From contig NZ_JAVIWJ010000001.1 of NCBI RefSeq assembly GCF_034314105.1, forward strand, positions 126,501 to 190,500: a stretch of 64,000 nt of DNA, in the 5' to 3' direction. A program made the position numbers and the translations under genes. This DNA is from Pseudomonas sp. AB6. Lineage in GTDB: Bacteria > Pseudomonadota > Gammaproteobacteria > Pseudomonadales > Pseudomonadaceae. How positions within the stretch are numbered: the stretch's first letter is position 1; every line of letters starts with the position of its first letter. Shown here piece by piece: positions 34,927-45,751 of the stretch. The notes beneath the pieces are model-generated. The model worked only from the letters and a program-made list of their open reading frames with translations. It had not been told where the DNA came from and searched no databases.

Positions 34927-35022
34927 CCTGTGGGAGCGAATTCATTCGCGAAAGCGGCTTATCAGGCGCTAAAGAGGTATCGCCTGCACCGCCGTATTCG
35001 CGGATGAATCCGCTCCCACAGG
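34927..35022. repeat. REP inverted pair upstream of moaC
   Basis: CTGTGGGAGCGAATTCATTCGCG near the start and CGCGGATGAATCCGCTCCCACAG at the end face each other. It marks the native intergenic region between phoH and moaC. Confidence 0.85.
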
Positions 35023-35080
35023 TTTGTTAGCGTGCCTCACTTTAGGTTTACACTCCGCACTCCTGCTCAGGAGTAATGTT

Positions 35081-35563
35081 GTGCTGACTCATCTCGATTC
35101 CCAAGGTCGCGCCAATATGGTCGACGTCACTGAAAAAGAAGTGACGTTCCGTGAGGCGGTGGCCGAAGCGTTTGTACGTATGCGTCCCGAAACCCTGCAA
35201 CTGATTGTCAGCGGCGGTCATCCCAAGGGGGATGTGTTTGCTGTGGCGCGGATTGCCGGCATTCAGGCGGCGAAAAAAACCTCTGATCTAATCCCCTTGT
35301 GCCACCCGTTGATGCTGACTGGGGTCAAAGTAGAGCTGAGTGCGGAAGGTAACGACGCTGTGCGCATCGTCGCCCGCTGCAAGCTTTCCGGGCAGACCGG
35401 TGTAGAAATGGAAGCGCTGACTGCCGCGAGTATCGCTGCGTTGACGATCTATGACATGTGCAAGGCCGTGGACCGTGGCATGGTCATTGAAAACGTGCGG
35501 TTGCTGGAAAAGCTTGGCGGTAAGAGTGGGCACTTTGTAGCCGACGAGGCGGGTGCTCAATGA
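35081..35563 (+). CDS. moaC: cyclic pyranopterin monophosphate synthase
   Basis: A 160-residue MoaC, which with MoaA converts GTP to cyclic pyranopterin monophosphate in molybdenum cofactor synthesis. Conserved segments are [28 protein letters not shown] and [13 protein letters not shown] (catalytic Lys and Asp). The start is GTG 35081, 7 bases after AGGAG; the ATG at 35076 is out of frame. It overlaps moaD by 4 bases, so moaCDE form one operon. Confidence 0.95.
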   Translation: MLTHLDSQGRANMVDVTEKEVTFREAVAEAFVRMRPETLQLIVSGGHPKGDVFAVARIAGIQAAKKTSDLIPLCHPLMLTGVKVELSAEGNDAVRIVARCKLSGQTGVEMEALTAASIAALTIYDMCKAVDRGMVIENVRLLEKLGGKSGHFVADEAGAQ

Positions 35564-35805
35564 GCGTTCAAGTATTGTATTTCGCCCGGTTTCGCGAGGT
35601 GTTGGGCTTGGAAACTGAAACGGCGGAGGGCGACTACCACTCCGTCCGGGCACTGCGTGAATACTTGGTGTTGCGCGGCGGGGCCTGGCAAATTCTGGCT
35701 GAACAGAACCTGATGTGCGCGCGTAACGAAGAGCTGTGTCAGCTGGACGAACCCCTGGTTTCAGGCGATGAAGTCGCGTTTTTCCCGCCTGTGACCGGAG
35801 GCTGA
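35560..35805 (+). CDS. moaD: molybdopterin synthase small subunit (sulphur carrier)
   Basis: An 81-residue ubiquitin-like sulphur carrier ending in the required Gly-Gly (PVTGG), whose C-terminus is thiocarboxylated and donates sulphur to the pterin. Its ATG overlaps the moaC stop (ATGA), and moaE starts 2 bases after its stop. Confidence 0.95.
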   Translation: MSVQVLYFARFREVLGLETETAEGDYHSVRALREYLVLRGGAWQILAEQNLMCARNEELCQLDEPLVSGDEVAFFPPVTGG

Positions 35806-35807
35806 AC

Positions 35808-36266
35808 ATGGCGATTCGGGTGCAGACAGCGGCGTTCGATCCGGGCCTGGAAGTCAATGCGCTACACGCCGCCAACGTAGGCATCGGTGCGGTGGTCAGT
35901 TTCGTGGGCTATGTGCGTGATTTCAACGACGGTCGGGAAGTGGCGGGCATGTTCCTTGAGCATTATCCGGGCATGACCGAAAAAGCCTTGGCCAAAATCA
36001 CGGTTGAAGCTGAGCAGCGCTGGCCGTTGCTGAAACTGGAAGTGCTGCATCGCATTGGTGCTTTGGAGCAGGGAGAACCCATCGTCTTCGTTGGCGTCGC
36101 CAGTGCACACCGGCAAGCGGCGTTCGATGCCTGTGCGTTTGTGATGGATTACTTGAAAACCCGAGCGCCGTTCTGGAAGAAAGAAAACACCAGTGACGGG
36201 CCGCGTTGGGTAGAGGGCCGGGACAGTGATCATGCAGCGGCGGGGCGGTGGGACAGTAAAGCCTGA
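35808..36266 (+). CDS. moaE: molybdopterin synthase catalytic subunit
   Basis: A 152-residue MoaE, the large subunit of molybdopterin synthase. It has the GAVVSFVGYVRDFNDG beginning, the ALEQGEPIVFVGVASAHR segment, and the active-site Lys residues in DYLKTRAPFWKKE. It is the last gene of moaCDE and ends 5 bases before a palindromic terminator-like repeat. Confidence 0.95.
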   Translation: MAIRVQTAAFDPGLEVNALHAANVGIGAVVSFVGYVRDFNDGREVAGMFLEHYPGMTEKALAKITVEAEQRWPLLKLEVLHRIGALEQGEPIVFVGVASAHRQAAFDACAFVMDYLKTRAPFWKKENTSDGPRWVEGRDSDHAAAGRWDSKA

Positions 36267-36271
36267 AACTA

Positions 36272-36305
36272 GTCTGTAGGGGCCAACACGTTGGCTCCTA
36301 CAGAC
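36272..36305. terminator. near-perfect REP palindrome between moaE and rhlB
   Basis: GTCTGTAGGGGCCAAC and GTTGGCTCCTACAGAC pair with a single mismatch around a two-base centre. It is placed between two convergent stop codons (36266 and 36313) and probably acts as a bidirectional terminator. Confidence 0.75.
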
Positions 36306-36312
36306 AATGGGG

Positions 36313-37791
36313 TCACAGCGGCACAGCACTCTTGCGCACGACCGGTTTCAGCAGTTCCATCGGCGGCGTTTCGCAGCTGATCTTGCGGCCCAGCAGCGCT
36401 TCGATGGACGGCAACTGATACGAGTCATCTTCGCCGGCAAAGCTGATCGAAACGCCGCTGGCGCCCGCACGACCGGTACGGCCAATGCGGTGCACGTAAT
36501 CGTCTGGGACTTCCGGCAGGGTGAAGTTGATCACATGGCTGATGCCATCAATGTGGATTCCACGACCGGCCACGTCTGTGGCAACCAACACACGAATCTT
36601 GCCTTCGCGAAAGCCTTCCAGAGTCTTGATACGTTTGTGTTGCGGCACGTCGCCGGACAACTGCGCAGCGTTGACGCCATCTCGGACCAGACGCTCTTCG
36701 ATGCGCCGCACTTCATCTTTGCGGTTGGCAAACACCATCACCCGTTCCCAATTGTTCTCGGTGACCAGGTTGTAGAGCAACTTGTATTTGTCAGCGGCGG
36801 CAACGGCATAGATATGCTGCTCGACCATGTCACTGGCAACGTTCAAAGCCTCGATTTCAACGATTGAAGGCTCGGTCGTCCATTGTTTCGCAAGGTTCAT
36901 TACGTCTTCGGTGAAGGTCGCGGAGAACAGCAGGGTCTGACGTTCGCCCTTGTGCGGGGTTTGGCGAATGATCTGCCGGACCTGTGGGATGAAGCCCATG
37001 TCGAGCATGCGGTCGGCTTCGTCCAGTACCATCACCTCGACCATATCCAGATGCACTTCGCCGCGCTGGTTGAAATCCAGCAGGCGCCCCGGCGTGGCTA
37101 CGAGAATGTCGCAATGACGGGCTTCGAGCTGCTTGAGTTGCTTGTCGAAGTCCATGCCGCCGACGAAGGTCATGACATTGAGGCCGGTGTACTTGGTCAA
37201 TAGCGCCGCGTCTTTGGCAATTTGCACTACCAGTTCGCGGGTTGGCGCGATGATCAACGCACGCGGCTCGCCCATGTACCGCTCTTTAGGCGGAGGGGTC
37301 TGCTGTAGTTGCGTGATAATCGAAATCAGGAACGCGGCGGTCTTGCCGGTGCCGGTCTGTGCGCGACCGATTGCATCTTTGCCCGCGAGGGTGAAACCCA
37401 ATACTTCAGCCTGAATCGGCGTGCAGTAGGGGAAGCCCAGGTCGTGGATCGCATGCATCAATTCAGGCGACAAGTTGAAATCGTGGAAGCGGGTTTTGCC
37501 TTCCTGTGGTTCAACGACAAAGTCTTGAAGCTTCCAGGTGCTGACTGGCGGTTTGGGCGCACGTTCACGACGGGGGCGTTCTGGCTTTGGCGTTGCAAGT
37601 TTTGCGCTGACGATGTCTGCGTCTTGACCCTGGGCAGGCGTGCTGACAGGTGCCGAATGATGGGGATTACGTTGCCGTGGATCGCTATCGGTTGGGCCGA
37701 CGGCAACAGGCGAGGAGGCGATAGGGCTGGGCGCGAGTTGCACAACCTCGCTTTTACCGAACATCTTTTTGAGTGCTTTGAGCACGGTCAT
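36313..37791 (-). CDS. rhlB: DEAD-box ATP-dependent RNA helicase (RhlB type)
   Basis: A 492-residue DEAD-box helicase. After a Pro/Lys/Arg-rich N-terminal extension of about 95 residues come the Q motif ([10 protein letters not shown]), motif [27 protein letters not shown], motif [14 protein letters not shown], and in the second RecA domain [11 protein letters not shown] and [10 protein letters not shown]. The gene position next to moaE and a carboxylesterase matches the rhlB/rhlE-like gene of other pseudomonads. It is likely part of RNA decay or cold adaptation. The disordered basic extension probably binds RNA. Confidence 0.9.
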   Translation of the reverse strand: MTVLKALKKMFGKSEVVQLAPSPIASSPVAVGPTDSDPRQRNPHHSAPVSTPAQGQDADIVSAKLATPKPERPRRERAPKPPVSTWKLQDFVVEPQEGKTRFHDFNLSPELMHAIHDLGFPYCTPIQAEVLGFTLAGKDAIGRAQTGTGKTAAFLISIITQLQQTPPPKERYMGEPRALIIAPTRELVVQIAKDAALLTKYTGLNVMTFVGGMDFDKQLKQLEARHCDILVATPGRLLDFNQRGEVHLDMVEVMVLDEADRMLDMGFIPQVRQIIRQTPHKGERQTLLFSATFTEDVMNLAKQWTTEPSIVEIEALNVASDMVEQHIYAVAAADKYKLLYNLVTENNWERVMVFANRKDEVRRIEERLVRDGVNAAQLSGDVPQHKRIKTLEGFREGKIRVLVATDVAGRGIHIDGISHVINFTLPEVPDDYVHRIGRTGRAGASGVSISFAGEDDSYQLPSIEALLGRKISCETPPMELLKPVVRKSAVPL

Positions 37792-37937
37792 CTCATCAAT
37801 TGATTAAGGAATGTACGTCGGGCAGTGTAAAGCAAGAACCTCCTGCGGCGTAGTGCCATCCGGAAGCGCTACAGGACGCGTCAAGTCAGGGCTTCACAGT
37901 GCGCTGTAGTTCGCTTCTTACACTCGCAACGGAGTTT

Positions 37938-39074
<1,137 letters not shown>

Positions 39075-40106
39075 ATGAAGATGTTGAAATCTACCCTGGC
39101 GGTACTGACTGCCGCTGCAATTCTCGGCGTAAGCAGCTTCGCTCAGGCGGGCACTACCCTTGATGCGATACAGAAGAAGGGCTTTATTCAGTGCGGCGTC
39201 AGTGATGGCCTGCCAGGTTTTTCGGTGCCTGATTCCAAAGGCGTCATCCAAGGTATCGACGCAGACTTCTGCCGTGCAGTCGCTGCTGCAGTTTTCGGTG
39301 ATGCTACCAAGGTCAAATTCAGCCAGCTGAACGCTAAAGAGCGTTTCACCGCGCTGCAATCGGGCGAGATCGACATTCTGTCGCGTAACACCACGTGGAC
39401 CAGCTCCCGTGATGCAAGCATGGGCTTGATCTTCCCTGGCTTTGTTACCTATTACGACGGTGTGGGTTTCCTGGCCAACAAGAAACTGGGTGTGAAAAGC
39501 GCCAAGGAACTGGATGGCGCTACCATCTGTATTCAGGCCGGCACCACCACCGAGCTGAACGTTTCTGACTACTTCCGCGCCAACAACCTGAAGTACACGC
39601 CGATCACATTCGACACCTCCGACGAAAGTGCCAAGTCGCTGGAAAGCGGCCGTTGCGACGTTCTGACTTCCGACAAATCCCAGCTTTACGCACAGCGCAG
39701 CAAACTGGCTTCGCCGGCAGACTACGTTGTACTGCCTGAAACTATCTCCAAAGAACCTTTGGGGCCGGTTGTACGTAAGGGCGACGAAGATTGGATGGAG
39801 ATCGTGCGCTGGACTGGCTTCGCTCTGCTGAACACTGAAGAAGCCGGCGTAACGTCGAAAAACGTTATGGATCTGGTCAAAAACGGCAAAAACCCTGACG
39901 TTGCTCGTCTGTTGGGTGTTGATGGCGAGTACGGCAAAGACCTGAAGCTACCTAAAGATTGGGTTGTGAAGATCGTTTCGCAAGTCGGTAACTACGGTGA
40001 AATCTTCGAGAAAAACCTCGGTAAGGCCACACCACTGGCGATCGACCGTGGTATGAACGCTTTGTGGACCAATGGCGGCATCCAATACGCACCACCAGTA
40101 CGCTGA
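39075..40106 (+). CDS. aapJ: general L-amino acid ABC transporter, substrate-binding protein
   Basis: A 343-residue periplasmic binding protein with a signal peptide (MKMLKSTLAVLT to AQAG near 26) and the family-3 solute-binding signature GVSDGLPGFSVPD...GIDADFCRAVAAAVFG. It delivers a broad range of L-amino acids to AapQM. GGAGG precedes the ATG. It is first in the aapJQMP operon behind a sigma-54 promoter, and a strong hairpin after it should give more of this subunit than of the membrane proteins. Confidence 0.95.
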   Translation: MKMLKSTLAVLTAAAILGVSSFAQAGTTLDAIQKKGFIQCGVSDGLPGFSVPDSKGVIQGIDADFCRAVAAAVFGDATKVKFSQLNAKERFTALQSGEIDILSRNTTWTSSRDASMGLIFPGFVTYYDGVGFLANKKLGVKSAKELDGATICIQAGTTTELNVSDYFRANNLKYTPITFDTSDESAKSLESGRCDVLTSDKSQLYAQRSKLASPADYVVLPETISKEPLGPVVRKGDEDWMEIVRWTGFALLNTEEAGVTSKNVMDLVKNGKNPDVARLLGVDGEYGKDLKLPKDWVVKIVSQVGNYGEIFEKNLGKATPLAIDRGMNALWTNGGIQYAPPVR

Positions 40107-40114
40107 TAGGCCCT

Positions 40115-40146
40115 GCGCTCGGTAATCCATAACGGTTACCGAGCGC
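40115..40146 (+). terminator. intercistronic hairpin after aapJ
   Basis: A perfect 11-bp stem (40115-40125 with 40136-40146) and 10-base loop without a T run. It probably stabilises aapJ mRNA and reduces read-through to aapQ, as is usual after binding-protein genes. Confidence 0.8.
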
Positions 40147-40176
40147 TGTCTGTTGCATTTTTTCCTGGGGCACTTC

Positions 40177-41358
40177 ATGCAAAATCAAATCGGCGCACCC
40201 AAGCAGAGGTTCTCCCTCAGCGACCCAAAAGTGCGTGCGTGGCTATTTCAGATCATCACGATTGTCGCGGTGGTCTTCATGGGTTGGTATCTGTTCGATA
40301 ACACCCAGACAAACCTTCAACACCGCGGTATTACCTCTGGCTTCGAGTTTCTTGATCGCAGCGCCGGATTCGGTATTGCTCAGCATCTGATTCCCTATGT
40401 CGAATCGGACACCTACTCGCGCGTTTTTGTTATCGGTTTGCTCAACACACTGCTGGTCACGTTTATCGGCGTGATACTGGCAACGCTGCTGGGCTTCATC
40501 GTCGGCGTGTCACGGCTATCGTCCAACTGGATGATTAATAAGCTGGCGACTGTTTATGTAGAAGTCTTCCGTAACATTCCGCCGCTGCTGCAGATTTTAT
40601 TCTGGTACTTCGCGGTCTTCTTGACCATGCCAGGGCCTCGTAGCAGTTACAGCTTCGCCAGCATGTTTTTCTTCAGCAATCGTGGCTTGAATATGCCCGG
40701 TGCTCTTTTGACTGACGCTTTTTGGCCGTTTTTTGCCAGTATTGTGTTGGCAATAGTAGCCATCGTGTTTATGTCTCGCTGGGCGACCAAACGGTTCGAA
40801 GCCACTGGCGTTCCTTTTCACAAGTTTTGGGTTGGGTTGGCCCTGTTTCTGGTCATCCCTGCACTGGACGTGCTGATCGTCGGTAGCCCGTTGCAATGGG
40901 AAATGCCTGAACTCAAAGGGTTCAACTTCGTCGGTGGCTGGGTAATGATCCCGGAGTTGCTGGCGCTGACCATTGCCTTGACGGTGTACACGGCTGCGTT
41001 TATCGCTGAAATCGTGCGCTCCGGGATCAAATCGGTCAGCCACGGGCAGACCGAGGCCGCTCGTTCGTTGGGGCTGCGTCCGGGTCCAACCCTGCGCAAG
41101 GTCATCATCCCGCAAGCGTTGCGCGTGATCATTCCTCCGCTGACCAGCCAATACCTGAACCTGGCGAAGAACTCGTCGTTGGCGGCGGGTATCGGTTACC
41201 CGGAAATGGTTTCGTTGTTCGCCGGTACGGTGCTCAATCAGACCGGTCAAGCTATTGAGGTGATTGCGATCACCATGAGCGTGTACCTGGCAATCAGCAT
41301 CAGCATTTCGCTGTTGATGAACTGGTACAACAAGCGCATTGCGCTGATCGAGCGGTGA
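40177..41358 (+). CDS. aapQ: general L-amino acid ABC transporter, permease
   Basis: A 393-residue permease with about eight membrane segments and the HisM/GlnP-type EAA loop (EAARSLGLRPGPTLRKVIIPQALRVIIPP). Typical of AapQ are the long N-terminal part and extra central segment compared with short polar amino-acid permeases. The start at ATG 40177 follows CTGGGG; a longer frame from 40153 overlaps the hairpin region. It is 10 bases upstream of aapM, its partner in the membrane heterodimer. Confidence 0.94.
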   Translation: MQNQIGAPKQRFSLSDPKVRAWLFQIITIVAVVFMGWYLFDNTQTNLQHRGITSGFEFLDRSAGFGIAQHLIPYVESDTYSRVFVIGLLNTLLVTFIGVILATLLGFIVGVSRLSSNWMINKLATVYVEVFRNIPPLLQILFWYFAVFLTMPGPRSSYSFASMFFFSNRGLNMPGALLTDAFWPFFASIVLAIVAIVFMSRWATKRFEATGVPFHKFWVGLALFLVIPALDVLIVGSPLQWEMPELKGFNFVGGWVMIPELLALTIALTVYTAAFIAEIVRSGIKSVSHGQTEAARSLGLRPGPTLRKVIIPQALRVIIPPLTSQYLNLAKNSSLAAGIGYPEMVSLFAGTVLNQTGQAIEVIAITMSVYLAISISISLLMNWYNKRIALIER

Positions 41359-41368
41359 GGAAAAGCTC

Positions 41369-42466
41369 ATGACAACTCATTCTTTCAAACCCGACATGAC
41401 GCCGCCAAAAATGAGCGTGGGCGCCGTGGCGTGGATGCGGGCCAACCTGTTCTCCAGCTGGCTCAACACATTGTTAACGCTGTTGGCGTTTTACCTGATT
41501 TGGCTCATCGTGCCGCCGTTGCTGCATTGGGCGATCTTCGATGCCAATTGGGTGGGTACAACCCGCCAAGACTGCACCAAGTCGGGCGCATGTTGGGTGT
41601 TTATCGAGCAGCGCTTTGGCCAGTTCATGTACGGCTATTTCCCGCCTGAACTGCGTTGGCGAGTGAACCTGACGGTTATATTGGCCGTCGTCGGCGTTGC
41701 GCCGTTGTTCATGAAAATGATGACCCGCAAAGCGATCTATGGCTTCAGCTTTCTGGTGATCTATCCGATCGTGGCTTATTTCCTTTTGCGAGGCGGCATT
41801 TTCGGCTTGACCAGAGTGGCCACGAGCCAGTGGGGCGGGTTGATGTTGACCTTGGTGATTGCCACCGTCGGTATCGCCGGCGCATTGCCTTTAGGTGTTG
41901 TACTGGCCCTTGGTCGACGTTCTAACATGCCGGCGATTCGCGTGGTCTGCGTGACCTTCATCGAGTTCTGGCGCGGCGTTCCATTGATCACCGTATTGTT
42001 CATGTCGTCAGTGATGCTGCCGTTGTTCCTGCCAGAAGGCATGAGCTTCGACAAACTGTTGCGCGCACTGATCGGAGTGATTTTGTTCCAGTCGGCCTAC
42101 GTGGCTGAAGTGGTACGTGGTGGCTTGCAAGCCATCCCTAAAGGTCAGTACGAAGCGGCCGCTGCGATGGGCTTGGGTTACTGGCGCAGCATGGGCCTGG
42201 TGATTCTGCCGCAAGCGTTGAAAATGGTGATTCCGGGCATCGTCAACACGATCATTGCCCTGTTCAAAGACACCAGCCTGGTGATCATCATCGGCTTGTT
42301 CGACCTGCTCAACAGTGTCAAACAAGCAGCCGCCGACCCGAAATGGCTCGGTATGGCCACCGAAGGCTATGTCTTCGCTGCGCTGGTGTTCTGGATCTTC
42401 TGTTTCGGCATGTCCCGCTACTCCATGCATTTGGAGCGTAAGTTGGACACAGGCCACAAGCGTTAG
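41369..42466 (+). CDS. aapM: general L-amino acid ABC transporter, permease
   Basis: A 365-residue permease, the second membrane subunit. It carries the EAA loop ([24 protein letters not shown]) near residue 260 and an extended periplasmic region near residue 60 with two Cys (DCTKSGAC). GAGGAAAAGC precedes the ATG. It is followed by aapP with a 10-base gap. Confidence 0.94.
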   Translation: MTTHSFKPDMTPPKMSVGAVAWMRANLFSSWLNTLLTLLAFYLIWLIVPPLLHWAIFDANWVGTTRQDCTKSGACWVFIEQRFGQFMYGYFPPELRWRVNLTVILAVVGVAPLFMKMMTRKAIYGFSFLVIYPIVAYFLLRGGIFGLTRVATSQWGGLMLTLVIATVGIAGALPLGVVLALGRRSNMPAIRVVCVTFIEFWRGVPLITVLFMSSVMLPLFLPEGMSFDKLLRALIGVILFQSAYVAEVVRGGLQAIPKGQYEAAAAMGLGYWRSMGLVILPQALKMVIPGIVNTIIALFKDTSLVIIIGLFDLLNSVKQAAADPKWLGMATEGYVFAALVFWIFCFGMSRYSMHLERKLDTGHKR

Positions 42467-42476
42467 GAGTTTTGTG

Positions 42477-43241
42477 ATGACTGAAGTGAGCAAACTGCCT
42501 CTGGGCGCCGAAGGCATGATCCAGATGGAAGGCGTACACAAGTGGTACGGCCAGTTCCACGTACTCAAAGATATCAACCTGAACGTCCGCCAAGGCGAGC
42601 GTATCGTTTTGTGCGGCCCGTCGGGTTCGGGTAAGTCGACCACCATCCGCTGCCTCAATCGTCTGGAAGAACACCAGCAAGGCCGGATCGTGGTCGATGG
42701 CACTGAGTTGACCAACGACCTCAAACAGATCGAAACGATTCGTCGTGAAGTGGGCATGGTGTTCCAGCACTTCAACCTGTTCCCGCACCTGACCATTCTG
42801 CAGAACTGCACCTTGGCCCCAATGTGGGTGCGCAAGATGCCCAAGCGTCAAGCGGAAGAAATCGCCATGCACTACCTGGAGCGTGTACGCATTCCAGAGC
42901 AGGCGCACAAATTCCCGGGTCAACTGTCCGGCGGTCAACAACAGCGCGTGGCGATTGCTCGCGCTCTGTGCATGAAGCCGAAAATCATGCTGTTCGACGA
43001 GCCAACCTCGGCCCTCGATCCAGAAATGGTTAAGGAAGTGCTCGACACCATGGTCAGCCTGGCAGAAGACGGCATGACCATGCTCTGCGTAACCCACGAA
43101 ATGGGCTTCGCCCGTACCGTGGCAAACCGAGTGATCTTCATGGACAAAGGCGAGATTGTTGAAGAAGCCGAGCCTAATGCGTTCTTTGATAACCCGCAGA
43201 GCGACCGGACCAAGTTGTTCTTGAGCCAGATCTTGCACTAG
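42477..43241 (+). CDS. aapP: general L-amino acid ABC transporter, ATP-binding protein
   Basis: A 254-residue ABC ATPase with Walker [10 protein letters not shown], signature [15 protein letters not shown], Walker [15 protein letters not shown] and the switch His in CVTHEM. The start at ATG 42477 follows TAGGAG; the frame upstream overlaps aapM and is not protein-like for this family. It powers amino-acid uptake and ends at a strong terminator. Confidence 0.95.
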   Translation: MTEVSKLPLGAEGMIQMEGVHKWYGQFHVLKDINLNVRQGERIVLCGPSGSGKSTTIRCLNRLEEHQQGRIVVDGTELTNDLKQIETIRREVGMVFQHFNLFPHLTILQNCTLAPMWVRKMPKRQAEEIAMHYLERVRIPEQAHKFPGQLSGGQQQRVAIARALCMKPKIMLFDEPTSALDPEMVKEVLDTMVSLAEDGMTMLCVTHEMGFARTVANRVIFMDKGEIVEEAEPNAFFDNPQSDRTKLFLSQILH

Positions 43242-43260
43242 TGGTTTTGATGATGTGAAG

Positions 43261-43292
43261 AAAAAACCCGGACTTAGTGTTCGGGTTTTTTT
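43261..43292 (+). terminator. Rho-independent terminator of aapJQMP
   Basis: A stem of A-rich and CCCG bases (43261-43272 with 43279-43290, one G-T pair) is followed by a run of T, 20 bases after aapP. It also marks the left edge of the following AT-rich accessory region. Confidence 0.88.
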
Positions 43293-43310
43293 ATGCGCAG
43301 CTGGCCAAAT

Positions 43311-43345
43311 TTGGTGGGAGCAGGCGTGCCTGCGAAAGCGGTGGG
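43311..43345. repeat. single REP unit
   Basis: GGTGGGAGCAGGCGTGCCTGCGAAAGC-like unit with an internal palindrome (GCAGGCGTGCCTGC), not paired with an inverted copy. Confidence 0.65.
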
Positions 43346-43391
43346 GCGGGCGGTGGAGATGTTGGCGAATTACACATCCTGTGGGTCCAGC

Positions 43392-43806
43392 CTAAACAAC
43401 TCCACCATGCAATATTTCCATGAAAATGAGGGCGTTGGGCATGGAATACCACATGTTAAGCCCAACCAGCATCCACACGAAATTCAGCAGCGTAAATCTA
43501 GCATTACCCTTGCCTAGAAGATCATTCTCAAAATAGTTGATTGCACGCTGCGCTCCGATCCATAAGTAGATTTTTATATCCAGAGAGAACAGGGTGACTT
43601 GGCCCCCGTCAGTCTGGGGCAGTCAAATATCTGAACATCATATTTTCTTCCACTAACGCGAGGTTTTCGTACGACACGAATTTCGGTACGAAAACATCGT
43701 AGGGCAGGCTTGTCTGCGAAGGCCATTCATAGCTGAATGTCAGGCAAAACTCAGCGCCTATTTTTTCAATAAGCAACTTTCATTTCCCTGCATGCTTTAT
43801 TCACTT
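43392..43806 (-). pseudogene. frameshifted membrane protein remnant, possible immunity gene
   Basis: Read on the minus strand, one frame gives AEFCLTFSYEWPSQ... to MMFRYLTAP and stops; a second frame takes over with QTDGGQVTLFSLD and runs through WIGAQRAINYFENDLLGKG and a hydrophobic segment (LLNFVWMLVGLNMW) to TAG at 43392. The shift lies near 43605-43620, and another is likely at the A run near 43766. The pieces together read as the C-terminal half of a membrane-associated protein. With the adjacent broken toxin genes it is probably a decayed immunity or toxin-associated gene. I cannot name the family. Confidence 0.6.
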
Positions 43807-43811
43807 TGGAT

Positions 43812-44045
43812 TCAAAACATTTTCCGGCCCGGCTTTTTCAAATAAGCACGCATTGCATAAGTCCCAGTGACCAAAAGGGATACAAAGAACACGCCCATGA
43901 CATATCGCGATTGAATGGGTGTTAATGTTGCGATCCTCAATAATATATTCCCGGCAATAACAGTATAAAATACAGAGCAACAGATAATCACTCCGGCCCT
44001 TCCTAAAAAAATTAAAACACGGATAAAATTATCTGCAATTCTCAT
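43812..44045 (-). CDS. small membrane protein, possible immunity protein
   Basis: A 77-residue protein with two hydrophobic helices (about residues 8-35 and 46-65) and a basic C-terminal end (KKPGRKMF). GAGG lies 5 bases before the ATG. It is AT-rich like its neighbours and sits just downstream of the broken putative immunity gene of the DUF4225 module. A role in protection against a membrane-acting toxin is plausible by position only. I do not recognise it. Confidence 0.65.
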   Translation of the reverse strand: MRIADNFIRVLIFLGRAGVIICCSVFYTVIAGNILLRIATLTPIQSRYVMGVFFVSLLVTGTYAMRAYLKKPGRKMF

Positions 44046-44147
44046 AAAACCTCAAAATATAAAGTTTTTCATTGTTAATTTAAAAAATTTTCCAGAATAA
44101 TATTCTTCTACTCCATGGATAAGCTACAGCTTCAGCATGAAGAATGA

Positions 44148-44929
44148 TCATACAAAATGACAGCCAACCATCGATTTATCGATAACGTTTAAGAATAGAA
44201 ATTTCCCATCGTTCAAAAACTCTTGGTGAAATATCGCGCAGAAAATGTTGTAAACCAATGCAGCGGTGGATTTTTCGACTGAAAATCCTTCGCCCGAAAG
44301 CGCAAACCTTGCCCAGAGAGAAGGTAAATAAATCATAAAGGCGAGCAGTATAAAAATATATGAGGTAACCCCATTGGGACCAAACGCTCCCCCGTTGGAT
44401 TTCGGAATTATAGTATCTGGTCGCGCAAGCCAGTCTTGCAGTGGTTTCAACCAGAACAGAATAAATAAAACAGTGATCACGACATATACTATGAAATTTT
44501 TTACAGGTTTTTTTTCCCATTTGGCCAACGCTCGTCTCTGGTAGGTCTTTCGGCGGTCCGGGCTGGGGCAGGGCAAAACTACTGGCATAGGATCGCGTGA
44601 GAACCAGCTTTTTCGTTTCCATGGTACTGGGCTGGTGAAGAAGTAAGCGAACATGACGAGGAGTGATGCTCCGGCCATAATGGGGTTCTCCTTCACTCCT
44701 ACAAATGGAATGTAGTTGTTCTCAAGGTAGTTCCAGTGCAAAGCGAAGCATGCGAGGATATACAAATAGTAGCCTAAGTATCTCGTGGGGGAGTAATTAT
44801 CTCCTTATAATGCGCTCCTGGCCATAGAGCAGGCAGGTACAATAAAATACCTGCAATAATAAAAAGGCTGCTAAACAAATGATCATTCACTTTTAGCTTA
44901 TCAAGTTTTCCCCGCTTCCCATGCGTCAT
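44148..44929 (-). pseudogene. frameshifted multi-pass membrane protein, putative DUF4225-toxin immunity gene
   Basis: An N-terminal frame starts at ATG 44929, overlapping the end of the toxin frame by 29 bases, reads FSSLFIIAGILLYLPALWPG and stops at 44774. The following frame from about 44805 reads GDNYSPTRYLGYYLYILACF and continues to 44148. Adding one G at the AAGG near 44803-44806 would join them into a protein of about 260 residues with four to six membrane segments. The overlap with the toxin gene is typical of effector-immunity pairs. The gene appears broken by a one-base deletion. The ORF from 44765 alone is unlikely to be expressed properly. Confidence 0.65.
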
Positions 44930-45605
44930 ATGCAGTTATCAAGGTGGTTGTTGCATCAAGCATCAAAGCCGGGACAGACGCTAGTTTGTATGCTCTTGTG
45001 AGATCTTACCTTATGTAACGAAATAGGCGCCGCGCCTCTAGTTTTAACATTAGTCGAGCGGAACCATATACTGACGTGAATATATCAACGCCTGCATAGG
45101 CCATATTGCCTTCAAACTCCCCATAGCCCAGCTTTTCCGAGATATCCTTATAAAGTATTCTGACAGGACCTTGCGTATCTGACTTGCCGTCGCGTAAATT
45201 TACACCGTTCTCGTACATATTGTTAAACCCATGGGCGACTACTATCGTGCCATATGGACAGGCCACCACAGAACCGCAGTACTTAGATCCCTCAATAACC
45301 TGAACCGTGCCAGCGGTAAATCCAATCGCATATTTAGCGACTTGCTGCGATTGTTCTACAATATCTTTTATGTTCTTTTTTAGCTCTTTTAACCCCCAGT
45401 CAGCACTCTTCCTCCCCTCCGCCACATCCCTGACAATACCCCGCGCATAATAAGCAACCTCACGGTTGAACTGTATTCTCAACATCCCGTCATGAATATG
45501 CTTGGCCGACACGGTGCACGCTTGGCTTGCCAATACACTTGCCGCAGTGGTCACTCGGAAGTAGTCATCGCTGCTAGGCTTTTGCTTGCCGTTTATTTGT
45601 TCCAT
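44901..45605 (-). pseudogene. DUF4225 toxin copy A, interrupted by a nonsense codon
   Basis: The open frame from ATG 45605 ends at TAA 45006-45008, but reading through it gives DLTRAYKLASVP... to TGA at 44901. The full length is then 234 codons, exactly that of the intact paralogue at 46121-46825, and the sequences align without gaps across the stop. The first 75 residues are nearly identical to copy B, and the rest is strongly diverged. A hydrophobic region (about residues 95-130) is kept. The product as read lacks the last 35 or so residues and is probably inactive. Confidence 0.8.
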
Positions 45606-45710
45606 GCGGAGTCATCCCAAGAGCTCCATCCGCTGGTATTGGCGAGGTGATTCGTCCAGGTGATATCGCGACAGCGGATAGCAATTTCCTCTTCAGGTTT
45701 GGCGTCATTT
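45413..45710 (-). repeat. direct repeat of the hcp 3' end and DUF4225 5' end (copy A)
   Basis: About 300 bases nearly identical to 46633-46930 at an offset of 1220, covering the last hcp codons and the first 65 or so DUF4225 codons. Confidence 0.9.
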
Positions 45711-45718
45711 TCCGCGAT
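45593..45718 (-). pseudogene. hcp 3'-end fragment
   Basis: The last 40 codons of an Hcp gene (AENDAKPEEEIAIRCRD to DDSAWNK and stop) with no upstream part; a stop codon lies just before. It duplicates the end of the intact hcp at 46813 and overlaps the DUF4225 copy A start by 13 bases in the same way. Confidence 0.88.
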
Positions 45719-45751
45719 GGAGATTCAGGCGTTACGTATTTTTTCTAAACT

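Noticed and set aside
42318..43238. 306-codon minus-strand frame opposite aapP
   Set aside because: Long antisense shadow of an ABC ATPase gene with all motifs on the plus strand.
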